Part shown: positions 40,501 through 55,500 of the stretch, one piece after another
How the letters are laid out: the number at the start of each line of letters is the position of its first letter
Position numbering within the stretch: the first letter of the stretch is position 1
DNA from: Stictocephala bisonia
Lineage: Eukaryota; Arthropoda; Insecta; Hemiptera; Membracidae
Length of the DNA: 64,000 nucleotides
Reading direction: 5' to 3'
Assembly: GCA_035578905.1 (NCBI GenBank)
Contig: JAQJVL010000200.1
Coordinates: 62,001 to 126,000, forward strand
Made by a program: the position numbers and the translations under genes
The notes under the pieces: model-generated
What the model was told of the DNA's origin: nothing
The model's database searches: none
What the model saw: only the letters and a program-made list of their open reading frames with translations

Positions 40501-43500
40501 TACTTTATACCACAAACCCTTACTTCACCATCAACCACCTGATCCATGGCCAGTTCTGATCCAATCCCCCCCCCCCCCCAACTAGCCCTCCAACGTACAA
40601 CACACGCAACACTGACTCAGTTCCCCCTCTCTCCTCGTCCACTCCTCATCAGACAACCCTAAAAGCATAGTTAGCCTTAAACTGCTATTGCAATCCCCAT
40701 ATTCTTCCTTGTGTTTCAGTCCTCTGTTCCAGGTCTGATGTTTCCTTAGGGCCTTTTCTCTAGGGACCCAAGCTGTCTGCTTGCCTCATCATCTACCCAT
40801 CTATTCCTATCCTAGGGTGATGAGGCCCTTGTGGCCTACAACAGCCGTATCCCAACCCGATCATGCTCAAATTCATAATATCAAAAAAGTGGATTGTAAA
40901 ACAGTTGCATTAAAAGAACTGAAACATGGCAACAATGCTAGACGTAAAAACCTTCCTATTGTTGCATCTGGTTTACATCACCATGCCACTTGACCTAGTT
41001 TTTACCACTAGTTTTAGCAATTGCTGTAAGAGAGCTTTGAAATCAAGTCAGAACATTTGTTAAATTAAGTATTCATAATTCAATAATATATTATACAACA
41101 ATTTCAAGTTTGGTTTATTCAATAAATGGATAAATCATACTTAAAACTAAAATATGAGTTGTTATTTATGAAACTAATATTTACCAGATTCCATATAAGA
41201 AAATGCAAGGTTATCTCTCATCCATTCTAAAGCCATCGTTAATGATTTATCAATGAACACGACTATAGTAACAACAATAATCATTGCAAGAATTGTCCAA
41301 AACTCTGTCATCTAAAACAAAATCATTAATTGCCTTTTCATTTTGGTGTATTTAAATACTATACAAAATTAATATACTCTATATTAATTTAAATTATATT
41401 CTTTAAAAATCTAATGAAATCTGCAAGCTACCAAGACTTGCAAATTTATCATTCAAAACCAACAAATATGTTCTACACTGAATAAAACTATAATTCTGAT
41501 AAATATCCCATAGCTAATTGCTCTATTGAAAATTATAATCAGCTGATTTATTTATGAGTCTTTAAATAGTACGTACGATTGTAGGATCAGTAATTTAGAA
41601 TATAGAAAATAATGCTGTGTACATAAACATATTTACTTAACTCACCCAGGTTTTAATTTCTAGTTTAGCCAATACTAGGTCATATGGATCAATCAATTTG
41701 TTTTTTTCAATTTTTGTTAGTGGAAGAACTGTTGGCTTTTTTGAGATACGCCTTCTGGCATCCAAAACTCTAAAGCTTTCTGTAATATAGACGTTATCAT
41801 TGTCGAGGGTTTTTATATAACTAGTGTGGTATTTTGCAGCACTGAAATCAATACAAACTACATTAAAATGACAAAAAAAATTCAAATCCATATTTACAGT
41901 AAAATCATGTTCCATAAAGACCAAAAAGTCTGTGAACAGCATTTTCTTTTATGAACCACTACAGATTAAGAATTTATACTTAAAAAATCAATTTTAAAGA
42001 GAAAATACTTGTACTTTTTGAAGCAACAAAAATTTTTCATCACATCAGGGGACGGCCCACAAATAATTGGAGAAAATCTTAAAGCGTAAGTCAAATTGTA
42101 AATCAAATTAAAAGTCTTTTATCAGCTGGAACTTTAAACTACAGGAATTAGAATAGTATTTTTGTGTTTCTTGTTACCATTTTGCCCATGTGACATCATA
42201 GGAAATGCGTGTAATACCTACTGTCTTTTTGCTAAGGGTACCGTGACCACAATACACCTTTGCATTATATAGATGCCAGTAGGTACATGTTTTGTATTAC
42301 TGAATGCAAAAAGCACAATATAAATCAACCTAAACCCCGTACGAAGGACGGGTACTCTGCTAATAATACATATTAATGAACTAAAATCTACATTTTCCGG
42401 TGACAACCACGTCAAGGTACTAAATGTAGATTCTAGTTCATACTTGTACCTTGGCGCGGTTGCACCGGAAAATGTAGATTCTAGTTATGACACCGGCCGC
42501 TTAAGCCTAAGCTCTAAGACATATTTAATGAAATTAATTTTTCATATTAATAATCAAATAAAAATGATTCCAAAATACACACACTACAACTATGTATGCA
42601 GTTCACTCACGTGTACAACCAGTCCACACCCCATCCCCACCACTACTGCAATCCTCGTAACAATAATCCCTTATAATTGTTAATAAAAGAAAGCTGTTAC
42701 CGATTTCAGTCAGATAAAAACGTTATAAGTTTGGTGGTTGTGCTAATAGATGACAACAGTGACATAGATGCAGGTGGTTGTGACGCGGTGGGTCCCAAGC
42801 CCAATCTGTGCATCTGGCAGATCCATCTTTGCATCTTTGTAGTAAAGCATAAAATAAATATATTTAAAGCATAAAAGAAATATAATTCAAGCATAAATTG
42901 ATGATAAATATTTCATCAAATTTATCTCTCATTATGTTTGATGACACCTGCCCATGTCATCAAACATCATCTTCTATGAATAGATAAACAAATCTCTTGA
43001 AATTAAATTATTTTATTCTTTAAAAACATGAAATTTAAAAACAAAATAACTATATTCAGCTTACCTGCTGATGACCAAAATGAACATGAATGCCAAAACA
43101 GTTTTAACAACTGAAACAATAGCATCGGCATATGACTTTACAGTAAATATTTCATGGGTGAACTCCTTCGTGATTGTTATAACAGAAAATACTCCAACCT
43201 GTAAAAAACATTTAAGTGGTTCCAGATTTTATACAAACGTAAATAAATAAATAGTTTAGTAGTGATTATGTTTAACTGTTACCTCATAGATGTTAAAGTT
43301 AATATTAAAGAATAAATGAATGAATGGATGTCTTTATTGAAAGGTGGAGTTAGGACTATTAGGTCTTCTCCATGAAACCATACAACAATGTAAAAATATA
43401 ATTTCAAATAAACCAAAAATAAAATTAAAAACACTCAATTTTCAAAGTGAAAACTAATCAAAGACAATATAAAAGTTAGTAACAATTATAAACATGAAAC

Positions 43501-46500
43501 TAATATAATTTAACATTTACTAAAAATCTAATAAACTTATAAATTAACTCAATATAATCAAAATTAAATCCATACAGATTCATTCTTTCAGATAATCTAA
43601 CATGAAACAATTCCCCTCAACAACCCCATCACGCAAGCCCTGCAAAAGCAGGTGCTTCAAACCCGCACTATCGTCCATATTTCTCAAACTATCAGCATGA
43701 GAAGATTCCTATCGAGTGGCATGAAAATTTATCTGAGAAAAAAATTTTAAACAATCAAATATGTGTACCTAGGTTAACCAGTTTTTAGTACAGCGTGGAG
43801 GAAAGTAAAAATGAGAGCTTGATACTGTTGGAGTTCCTTAAGTTTAAGGAGAGATAGATAATTAAAGAAGACATGACATAAGTTTCACGCCTTAAATTGA
43901 AGATGAAACTTATATAATAATTCTTTGAATGCTGTAACTTATCATAGAGTTCAACAGTCATGTCATCGTACTGAACTGCAGAACTTTAAACTCTGTTTAG
44001 AGTTATGAATTTTTAAGGTAAAACACAGAGGCAGACAGTTAGGTGTTAAATGCAAAAGAGGGGAGGAGGTCAGACACTTTTAAGTAACCATCCCCACCCT
44101 TCCGCTGTTTACTGGGAAATCTCAAGGAACGAGTCTCCTGGAAGTCAAATTCTGGATATACCCTTGATCTGCACTACTCCTGAGATTCAATTAAGTTAAA
44201 AGACTATAATCAACTCAGCAAAGTTTACAAGGGCATATTATTGGAATAAATGCAGGACTGATTTGGTTTGAATCGGTTTATGTTTTAATTAATTTTGTCT
44301 TGAAATAGTTGTTATACAAATATTTGACTTTATTGTGGTAAAACAAATAATCATAATCACAGTAAATACAAAGGTATTATAGCTCTTAATAATTTAAGAT
44401 GTCAACAACAAAAATTAAAAACATAATCCGAATGTAACTCTAGCAATGTGTCTACATTATTCAAAATAAGAATTGCATTGGTATAAGTGTTCAGAGAATT
44501 GAATTAAGCACTGAGTTAAAAATAGTACACTAAATATATACTAAAACTCAAGTACAATATTTAACTTTGGCAAATGTGTATTATAAATATTTGTTATAAA
44601 AAACTACACTACTGGATCTAATGCTTGGCAACAAACTATTTAACCATTCATATTTTTTAAGGCATCTACTACACTTGTTTTTTTTTTTTTTTTTTTATGA
44701 AATATTTATGTTCAATTTAATTTGAATTTACATTAAATTCATCTTCAAAACCTGAAATAAGGTAGATATCTTGAAAACACGATATTTGGCTAAAATCATA
44801 CTACAATGCATTTCTTATTTAATCTATTCAGCTATTGTACTATACAGACAAGCCTTACTAAATTAGGAGGATCCTTCAATTTGTACTGCATTCTCTCTTC
44901 GGCCACACCTTCCCGCATTGTTTTACCTGCACCCAACAGTTTGACGTACCCATTTCCGATTTCACCACTCACCACTTGTTTGGGATCACAACTATACCCT
45001 CCATATGTAAATACTGAAACATTTTTTTTTAAATCAATTTCTTTTACAATTTACATAAAGGAGGAATATTTAGAATTGACTTATGGATTATTTGGCCCTG
45101 AATGTGTAAATAGCCAGTGCTTAAGGTTTAATTAGCTGTGTTTAAATTTTTGTTTATTTCTATGATTGTTAGCAAGCTCTCTTAAAAACTGCATTTTAAC
45201 ACACCAAATTTATTGGTATAAATTCCCTTGGACAATTTAACCATTATTGATTAATTATAATGCTTTTTCGAGGTTGGCAAACTTAATTTGGTCTTTAAAA
45301 TAAATTACCAATTAATTTAATGTGGTTATTAAAACAATAGGTAGACTGTGTCATGTAACCAGGAAGTACCGAAGTGGAGGATCGAAAGAGGAAGTTCAAG
45401 GGGGGGGTAAAAATGTGGAAATTTTAAATCCTGTAACAAAATCAACATTAAAGACAGCTTAATTTATCAACAATGACGACAGACATTACAGAAACGGACC
45501 TCATTGTACGCACAGTGAAGGGTGTTTGGCTAACACTGTCGCCTGCTTATCACAGCTGAGCTTGTGCTGGCTACATTTTGACCTGGAACAGTTCATGTTA
45601 TACAGCAGATAAATATAATTTTGTCAGATTAGATTCAAAATTCTAATCTTACTAGCATATTTAGTTTATTTAAAAAAATAACACATCTGTTTAAAGTGAC
45701 TGATGTAAGTAAATAAAAGTATAGTATTAATATCAATAACGTCATTAATGACATTATAGTTTTACTTATGTTTATTTTTTATGGGTGGTGAGGGGATATA
45801 ATTTGACTTTAACAGGGGGCAGGGGGTTCTGATCCTAAGTTATACTAATGTAGCTACACCACTGCTGTGTTATAAGCCTCTGAAAGGTTTATAAACACTG
45901 CTAATGTTTTCTTTTTCTTTTCAAACCCTTTCTCAATCACGTTACAAAGTAAGTACCTGGTTGTAACAACTTCTACCAGGTCTAAATCTAGCTTATTCAA
46001 CAGGGCTGCTTTCTTTGAGAATAGATTATATTCATTTATAAATCAGCCTCTTCAACAACTTATAGCAGACACTTAAAGATATATCAACAGTAAATTTTAC
46101 CTTGTTTGGTTCTTTAGTTGACTTTAAATAATTATTATTTTAGGTCTTAAAAAAATGTATGCATTTCTCCACTTGAAAATAAGGAATTATGAATGTTATA
46201 AGCCAATGTTTTATCGAAGTATTATCACTATGTTTTATAAATGCCATAAATATGTCAGGCAGCTGCCTTCCCAACTGTCAGAACAGTGACTGCCTCATGT
46301 AACTCTTAGACAGTAAATGATCTTGAAACCTAGCGTGCTCACCGTTAAGCTTAGTTTTCAAAGTAAGGACTAAACCTGTCGGCTCCTTTGGGGCTTAGTT
46401 TAGATCGATCTCTCTGTTTTAATTTTCATCTTCAGTTTTTACCCTGGGTTACCCACCCCACTGTTGAATATTGTGGGACAAGAATATGCATATTTGAAAG

Positions 46501-49500
46501 TTTGATTTTCAACTAAATAAGGTAATAAGGACTAATACCATTGCAACTCTTCTATCATGGCTTCCTGTAATGTGCTCCCTCAGTGTTTTATTCCAAACAA
46601 AAAATGCAGATTGTAATAGCCCATTTTAATGATTTCGGGAAATCAAACTTTACCAAAAACATGAGGTGAGTAGAGCCCAAATTTTTACATCATGGTCGTC
46701 CCAGGTCAGTTCTCAATGTCAGTTAGGGATTGGTGAAATATTACGCTATGGCTTCAAGGTTAACTTACAACACACAACGCAAGATGTTTTTATTCACAAG
46801 TAAGGATAGTGAATAAAAACATTACAGTACGCTAATGAATTACAATGATTTTCCTCTCTATAGTACACTAATGGATTATGATGATTTGTCCTCTCTTTAG
46901 TGTAGTGTACGCTAATGGTTTATGATGATTTGTCCTCTCTTTAGTGTAGTGTACGCTAATGGTTTATGATGATTTGTCCTCTCTTTAGTGTAGTGTATGT
47001 CATTGGATTATGATGATTTGTCCTCTCTTTAGTGTAGTGTACGCTAATGCATTATGATGATTTGTCCTCTCTTTAGTGTAATGTACGCTAATGGATTATG
47101 ATGATTTGTGTAGTGTAGTGTAGTGTAGTGTACGCTAATGGTTTATGATGGTTTTCAGTTCATGAGAGCTTACAATTTACTAATCTCTAGTGAGCAGGAA
47201 ATTGATATATTTTTTGACCCTCCAAACATTTTTAAATCAAAATGCCTAACAGCGTTGAGTTTATTAAATGTATAACTATTTTTATTTTTATACCTTGTTG
47301 TAAAATAATCTTGTTATCTGATGTATGTTGATTACCATTTTTTACTGTATTATTATTATTTATTTATTTGTTTTTGTTTTTCATATGTATTTATGTGTAT
47401 GTATATATATATGTGTGTATGTGTATGCGCGCTTAAATGTTGTTAAGGTTAAATTGTATTTCTTACTGTTTGCATTTGGTTATTAGAAATGATCAGTCCC
47501 TAATTTATACAATATTAAGTTACTGTTATGAATCTTCAGAGTAGGCTATATTTCTCATTTGTTATTTATTATATTACTGTATTTATTATTACTTTTAGGT
47601 TAAAGCATGTCACTGTTGGTAATATTTTTAGTTATTTATTTAACTTATCTATTAATAAGAGTAATATTATGTGCATGAAGTGAGCTCAAGAAACCCCAGC
47701 ATGAACTTTAAGAATAAATTGAACTGCTTTAGTGTAATTGGTTTTGTAAACTGTTCTAAAGCATGCAAATAAAATAAAATAAAAATAAAAAATAAAAATG
47801 ATGATTTGTTCTCTCCATAAAGTTAGGAAAAAGTTATATAGAGGCAGATTGGGAGCTAAAGATTAATTTTTAATCAGTATACATTTAATTCTTGTTCTCA
47901 ATAGTGAAATAAAAAAGAGGGAGAACTACTACAACATTTCTGCAATAGAAATATCTACTGAGACTATATAAATGTTGAAACATTTGGCAAGACTTACGAT
48001 AACAAAACTGTAACATATATGGGCACAGTCTTGCTATCAGGTTGGTAGGACCAATATCTAGATCTAACCATAGAAGACCTATTGGGATGCTATATCAAAT
48101 TAAAATAGTTGGATTGAAAATGTACACTACTGAATCAAATGCAAAATATTCTATTTCATACAAAAGCTTTGTCCATAGTCCAATGTTGTATGCAGTGAAG
48201 TTTTGCCAATTTTATGACATTTTCTTCTGTGACTTTAAACAATTTGTTTTAATAGGAGGACTTTCTTTTAATTTTTCAACATGACAGGCATTCTTTCTTA
48301 TTGTTTTTCAGCCTGATAATATGCTACAAAACTTGAGTTATTTATATAACAATCTAATAAAAAACAACTTTATTATAATGTTGTACTATTTTACAAGCTA
48401 AGAAACTTGTAAAATAGTACAACATTATAATAAAGTTGTTTTTAATAATAAACATATTATTATTTTTTTTTTAAGTGTGATAGTATGTAATTCAATGAAA
48501 ACTGAGAATATTTTCAAAACATCCCTGGACTAATCATAGTAATTAATTATTAAAACATTTATAATACTATAAAATATGACATAGATGAAATAATCATTAA
48601 ATTGGCTTATTTGATTTAGAACTTACCTTTGACAAGATCACAGATAATACTCAATTGCATGGGCCAACACACAATCCACGAGATGGACCAATGTACTGCA
48701 TCCTCACAATTAGCTTTGAACTTTGCAAATCGCTCCCTGCACATTCTGCCCATACCAGTTTTTACATCTAAACAAAAACATAATTTAAGGAAAAATCCAG
48801 CAAAATAGTATTTTAATACTCAAATAAAGTTTGTAAGGTGTGTATGATCGACTTTATTCAAAAGTTGTCTGAACACAGTTATTAACTTTGTTAATTTCAT
48901 GCAGGGTATATGTAGAAATTATTTTATATAAAAACATTGTAGCAGTGACCAAATGTGATATTTAAAATATTGATACAGAAGTGGCATCAGCAAACATAAG
49001 TCAACTAACACAATAAACAGAAATACACAAAGAAAAAACACATAACACAAATACTCAGTGCCATACCTGATTTAGAAGATTATTGTATCTTTAACATATC
49101 CATTTCCTATCTAAAATTCAAGAGTCATAAAAAAATATTTATGATTATCTTAAATATGAGACACAAATACAACTTTGTGCGTATTTCAAGGTGAACATGA
49201 ATGATTACATGAGTGCAGTATGTAAGAGGATGACATGGTAGTCTGGTTACTAACTGAGGTTGACTGTTCCTCAGAAAGGGCCGTTTATTAATAGCCCAAT
49301 AGCCAGAGCAGCTAAGTGACCTACAGCTTTACATGGAAACTGAACCACGTAGTATTGGTCTTTACAGCTAATTGAGGAGCCTGATACTAAGTTCTCTCTC
49401 TTGCACAACATCCAGACACTGACTACCATCCAACCTGGACACCCTAGACTCTAGTAGTTTCCACGCTGATAGAAACCATTGAGTGGACGCTATATGTTGG

Positions 49501-52500
49501 TATTAAGACGACCGAGCATAGAATCTATTGCTTTAATCTCCACAAAACTTTGACCTCAAATAGTTGCAGCACTGCACTTCTAGTGTAGACAGTATAAGTA
49601 TTGACAAATCACTTAAATTTACATCATAAGTATTTTTTTTCTTGAGTGGATAGGAGGAAAATGACATACATTCAGAGCTTCAGAGGCTGTCAGCAATGTT
49701 ATTTTATTTTTATTTATTTAATTTTATTTATGTATAATAATCATAGACACCTTATACGCTAAAATAGAGCTAGGCAGATGACTTGTCAAGTTACAACAGT
49801 GAAATAAAACAAAATAAAACAACAATAAATATATAACAATCATAGATGAGCAGCTAAAAATATATACACCAAATAAGCAGTTTCCACTATTGATAAACCA
49901 CCAGTCCCGACGTGGAATACAGGTGGAACCAAACATGGACACCCCAGACTTCTCTAGCAGTGTCCACGTCGATGGCAACCATTGAGGGGATGCTGTGTCA
50001 ATACTAAAAGGACCAAGCACAGACCCTATCGCTTACAATCTCCTCAACACTTTGTCCCCAAGTAGCTGGGTTACAACACAGCGCCACAAGTACCAATGTA
50101 TTTATTATATTTTTTTGCCATTATAATAATGGAGTGAGATTTCAATTAATTGAAAAGTAACAGCTGTTCAAATGTAAATAATGATCTTTATAACAGCTGT
50201 TAGAATGTAAATAATGATGTTTCATAATTAAGGAGGTTAGAGCTTTCATACGTTCAATAGGGTAAGTTTGTATATATATATATATATATATATATATGCT
50301 AAATAATAATATTTGGTGTTTACATCAATAAATTAATAGTTAGCAATGCAAGTGTAGTGAATGAAATAATGATTTATTTTTTATAAATAATAACAACAAA
50401 ATTACAATATACTTATTTGAAAATACTAAACCATCTTTAACCAGTTGTGATGGTTTAGTAATACATAAAGAATACATAGCTTAGAGTGTACCTTAATAAA
50501 AAAATAAATAATGTGATAAGCCTGTGCAGCATCTTAACTTAAACAGAATTTACACTTCCTAATCGTTAAATAACAAACTAATGAATAAAAGATAATTACC
50601 TAATAAGCTACTCTAAATAAATTTACATATGGTTTTACTTGACATAGTGTACCTACTAATATTTTAAGTTAATAAATTAAGTCACAGACCGAAGCCGAAG
50701 CCCGAGTTGTCACGAGCACAGCAAGTAATGGGGTTGGCATGCAAAGCATGCATGGTTGTCCCCTAGTAATTCATAAATAGGTGAATTTACAAAGGCCAAG
50801 TTTAATACCATATAAGTAAAAATAAGAAGGATGGCAATACAAGTTTTAATTATTTTTTAAACATTTTGAACAAAGGTTTGTTGAATATAGTTTTGAATTA
50901 TGTAATATAAGCATTTTGTACTTACTTTCACACCTGGTTTCCAATTTTTTTAAATACTTCTGCTGATATTCATCTGCCATTTTTTTCTGTTCAGTAGAAT
51001 TTTTATCAAGAGTGTCAATTAACATGCTGCTGGCATTTTGATTTGTTTCATCATCCTCCCTTTTCCTTCTTTTTATTAATGATTTATATTTATTTTTGAG
51101 TTCATCACTTCTTTTTGTATCATTCTAAAAAAATTTAATGAAAAACAATTGATAGTTTTAAAAACTGTTTACTTGTCTGTTCAGTTTCTTTGAGGTAGTC
51201 AAAGTGTGTGGAACTAATGCTAGATCCCTGTGTAGGGATTAAACCGTCGACAAGTTGAATCCCTTGTATTGTGGAAAATTAAAAAAATCTGGTCAGTCCA
51301 AATGATGTCTGTTACATAATTCATTTTTACCCTATGCTTTGTAATTGACATTTTTTTATAGTACTGGAAATAATTTCTTGGTATTTTCTAGGGTATTTTT
51401 TAAACTCAAGACAGTATTTACTTGCTGGAATTCTATGTAGTAAATTACATTTTACAGCAAAATTTCTTAATAAAATAAAATAAACACATATTATATTGTA
51501 ATTACTTTTATCTACTAAAGTAACATATTTTAAATATGCGTAAAAAGAAATATCAAAACCAAAGCAATATCTAAAACCTTTATTCTCTAAAATCCAGGAT
51601 ATCAAATATTAACACGCCAGCACACGCACCCTTTTTTCTATGTGAGGACACAGACAACTGCAATCTGCTCACACATTACTAACACACCAGCACATGCACA
51701 ACGACAATCTGCTCACACATTAATAACTAATGCTTTACGTAATTAGTAGTATTTTGATATTTGAATACATACAATATTGATATTGGAATACAAATTTAAT
51801 ATTTACATCTTCTATAGCTGTAAACATAATATCGTGTTGCTATATTTGAAAAAAGAGTGTAGCTTATTCTAAATTTGACAAGGTAAAATTACTCCATTAT
51901 ACTCAAAGATAAAAATATAAAATATTTACTAACAATGGTAAACCTACATCACTTTGATGTATTGAAGAACTAAGAAAGTGTTCTACATATTTAAAACAAA
52001 AAATAACTTAATTACATTTGAGTTAGTAGTTACATTGAGGTCACTTACAAGTAACCTTGCAGCCCTCGAAGAATATTTTAGAACCTGGAAGCTGAATCCT
52101 AACCCATCAAAAACCGAAGTAGCCTGCTTCCACTTAAGTAACAGACTGGCTAATCGAAAACTGAACATCTTCCTAAATGGTGTAAAACTTCATCATAATG
52201 AGCCTCCACAGTACCTGGGAGTAATGTTGAGATCGATCACTGACCTTTAAAGGCCATCTTTAAAAACAGCAGCTAAAATTAAAACCAGGGCAAATGTATT
52301 ACATCATATTGCTGGAACAACTTAAAGAGCCAACGCTCACGTCCTGTGTACTACTGCTTTATCACTGGTCTATTTAGCTGCTGAATATAGTGCTCCTGTT
52401 TGGCTTAATGTGTTCATACTAAACCGGTCAATGTCCAACTTAATAAGGTCATGAGAGCTATTAGTGGCACTCTCATGTCAACTTCACTTCCTTGGGTCCC

Positions 52501-55500
52501 AGTGCTATGCAATATAGCTCCTCCAGATATAAGACATCAGGAGGCACTACTCAAAGAATTCAATAAGATCTGGAATGCCCTGCACATACCCATTATACAG
52601 GATCTCCCACGTCTGAAAGGTCGCTTAAAATATGGAAACCCACCTCTACGTACTGCTTTCCATTTGGGCAGATCAAACTACTTGCCCAATACCAGCTGAG
52701 CCATAGCGTGAAACAGTTTTGATGGACGTAATAAGTTCCTTATTAACGATCCGTCAATATCTATAGGTGGGATGAACCTCCTTCGTAGGGAGTGGACACT
52801 GTTAAATCGGTTCCAAACTGGCATTGGCGGATGCAATTACTGGAAGTATAAATGGGGATTGACAGTAGATCAGTCATGTGATTGTGGTGAGTATCCAAAC
52901 AATTGATCACATAGTTACAGAGTGCCCCCTGCGCCATTTTACAGAGGGATTGGTCAGCATACACAGAATCAGTGAGGCAGGTGTTAGATGGCTCGATGGA
53001 TTGGACTTAGCTTTGTGACAGGAGATCACTTTACATATTATAATAAATGAATATATAATCATGACTTTTTGATATTTATTCAAATATACATCGCAGCTTT
53101 ATAATTAACAAACGGTAGCTGACAACAAATCATACGAGATATATATATATATTTTAAATTTAAAAAAAACATGTAAGATGTTTACATATCTAATAACTAT
53201 AAACCTAAATTACTTTACTATATTTAATAACAATAAAAGAATTCTTCATTTGTAATTAAGAAAATACTTTGTTTGATTTGTAAAAAAACCTGATTAGAAA
53301 ACATTACAATAAACGTTAACAAATGTTCATATGTGTGCTATACTATAATATAGTAATGAATTTTCGATTAGAAATAAAACATGAAATATGTAAAAGTAAA
53401 CATAATGGTGTTCCTATATTCAAAGTAATAAATTAGCTTATTCTGTATTTGGATGAATAAATATCCAGATATATTGAATATATTTGAAATATAAAATATT
53501 TACTAATCTAATAGCATAACCTTAAATCACTTTGCTGTATTAAATAACAAAGAAAGTATTCTAAACATTGGAAATAATAAAATTACTTCATTACATTTGA
53601 AATAAAAGAAATAAGATATTTACTTATAAAACAACTGCAAAACTAAATTAATTTACTATATTCAATAACAAAGAAAGTATTGCTCATTTGCAAAAAGAAA
53701 ATTTCTTTGTTTGATTTTAAAAAATAATCCTGAGTAGAAATCTATGCAACCAACGTTTATAAAAATGTTGAAGTATTGCTATAATATTACATAGCAATTA
53801 AATTTTGAACAGACTTATCAAATATAAAATATGAGAATTCAGCAATTGTACATGTATACTCGATATCCATATCATTATTGTCTGACATTCTTTCATTAAA
53901 GCACCTTTCACATGAAGATTTTGTATGTTCCTTGCGTATAGGAGTCTGGCATGAACTGCATACTACAGTTGTTTTTCGATTCTTTCTTCTTGGACATATA
54001 CTACATATTGCGTAGCCCTGACGAACAACTGGTTGCAAAGGAGCTGGTTGCTCATTTGGAAAATTGAAAATGTCTTTCAGTTTGTTTTTGATGTGGGATG
54101 GGAGGGATAGAGGATTGTCATTCACTCTTCTCTGTGCATGGTCAGTTACTATAAGTTGTTTTCCCAAATTTAACAAAAATGTTCTTCTTTGCAGAGAAAC
54201 ATTATCTTCTAGCCCTTGGTTGTTTGCTTTGTGAATTATAAGGGCATTTATTCCTCCTACATTAAGAATGAAATAAAACAATGTTAATGGCCATCGATAG
54301 ATATTCTTGAAAGAGAATATTGCTTTTGCAATGCTTCACATATATCAACACCAATTTTATTCTTATTATATTAAGTGATCATTGTTGGTTTGTATGCCTC
54401 ACCAGACTCTTCATTGATTTCATCATCGATATGGTACGTAGAGAGCACAAACTTCTTCATTGAAGGTTTGTAAGATACCTATGTCTCCGTAGGAGTAAAA
54501 GCAACCATCGAACTTTTTGGTGGCCTTTCATTCCCTTTAGTATCACTTACCATCTGTACAGGAATTTCAGGTTTTTTTTTATAGTACCAACAGTTATTAG
54601 TTTCTTTAATAGCAGATCATAGGCTAGTGGCACAGAGATAAAATAATTATCAAGAGTGATATTTCTTCCAGTGTAAGCTATGTGTAAAACAAGACGATTT
54701 ACCAAGTCACGAGTAGAATTACTTACAGCAAAGGGTCTTCTATGTTGATTCGAAATTCAAACCTCAAGATTTGATGTGTAATATGTTTTGGCGTCTGTCA
54801 CTGACCAAACTTAAATCCCAAATTTTCCCGGCTTATTGGGCATATAAACTCGGAAATTGGGTAGTATTTCATCCCTTGTAACAAATGCTCCATGAGAATA
54901 ATGTTGTTTACAGTTTTGGACGAAGGTTCCAAATAGCTCTAGAAAACAGTACATTCTATCTAGGCTTTTTCGAACCTGTCTGTCTTGACTATCGACTTCA
55001 TCAAATCTTAGTTTTTGTAACAAAAACTTTAATCGATTAACGCCCATTGTTAGTCGAAAGATCTCCACTCCAAATCCATCACTTCGCCATAAATCTAGCA
55101 TATTTTGCACATTAGAGCTGCAAACACCAGCCAAATATAATAAGCCTAACAAAGCTTTCATTTCAATTAAATCTCTTGAGTCTCGTTCTCTAGAATACTG
55201 TGCTCTTGTGAGTGCAATTTTTTTATTTGTATATTCAACTAGCTTTTCTATAAAAGAGTCTAGGAAAAATAATGACCAACATTCTGATTCAGATTTAGCC
55301 CTGTTTGCCTCATGAACAGGACCAGGTAGTTGTGTAATCAGGTTATGACTTCTGGTACGAGATGCATTGTTGTAGTTTATTATACCAAACCACAGGAATG
55401 GGGTAAAGTATAATATGTTGGTAGAGTCGTATGGCCAACCCATATGTTGGTAACTAAACCATATGTTGGTAGAGTATCACATTACTAGGAAATAGTTAGT

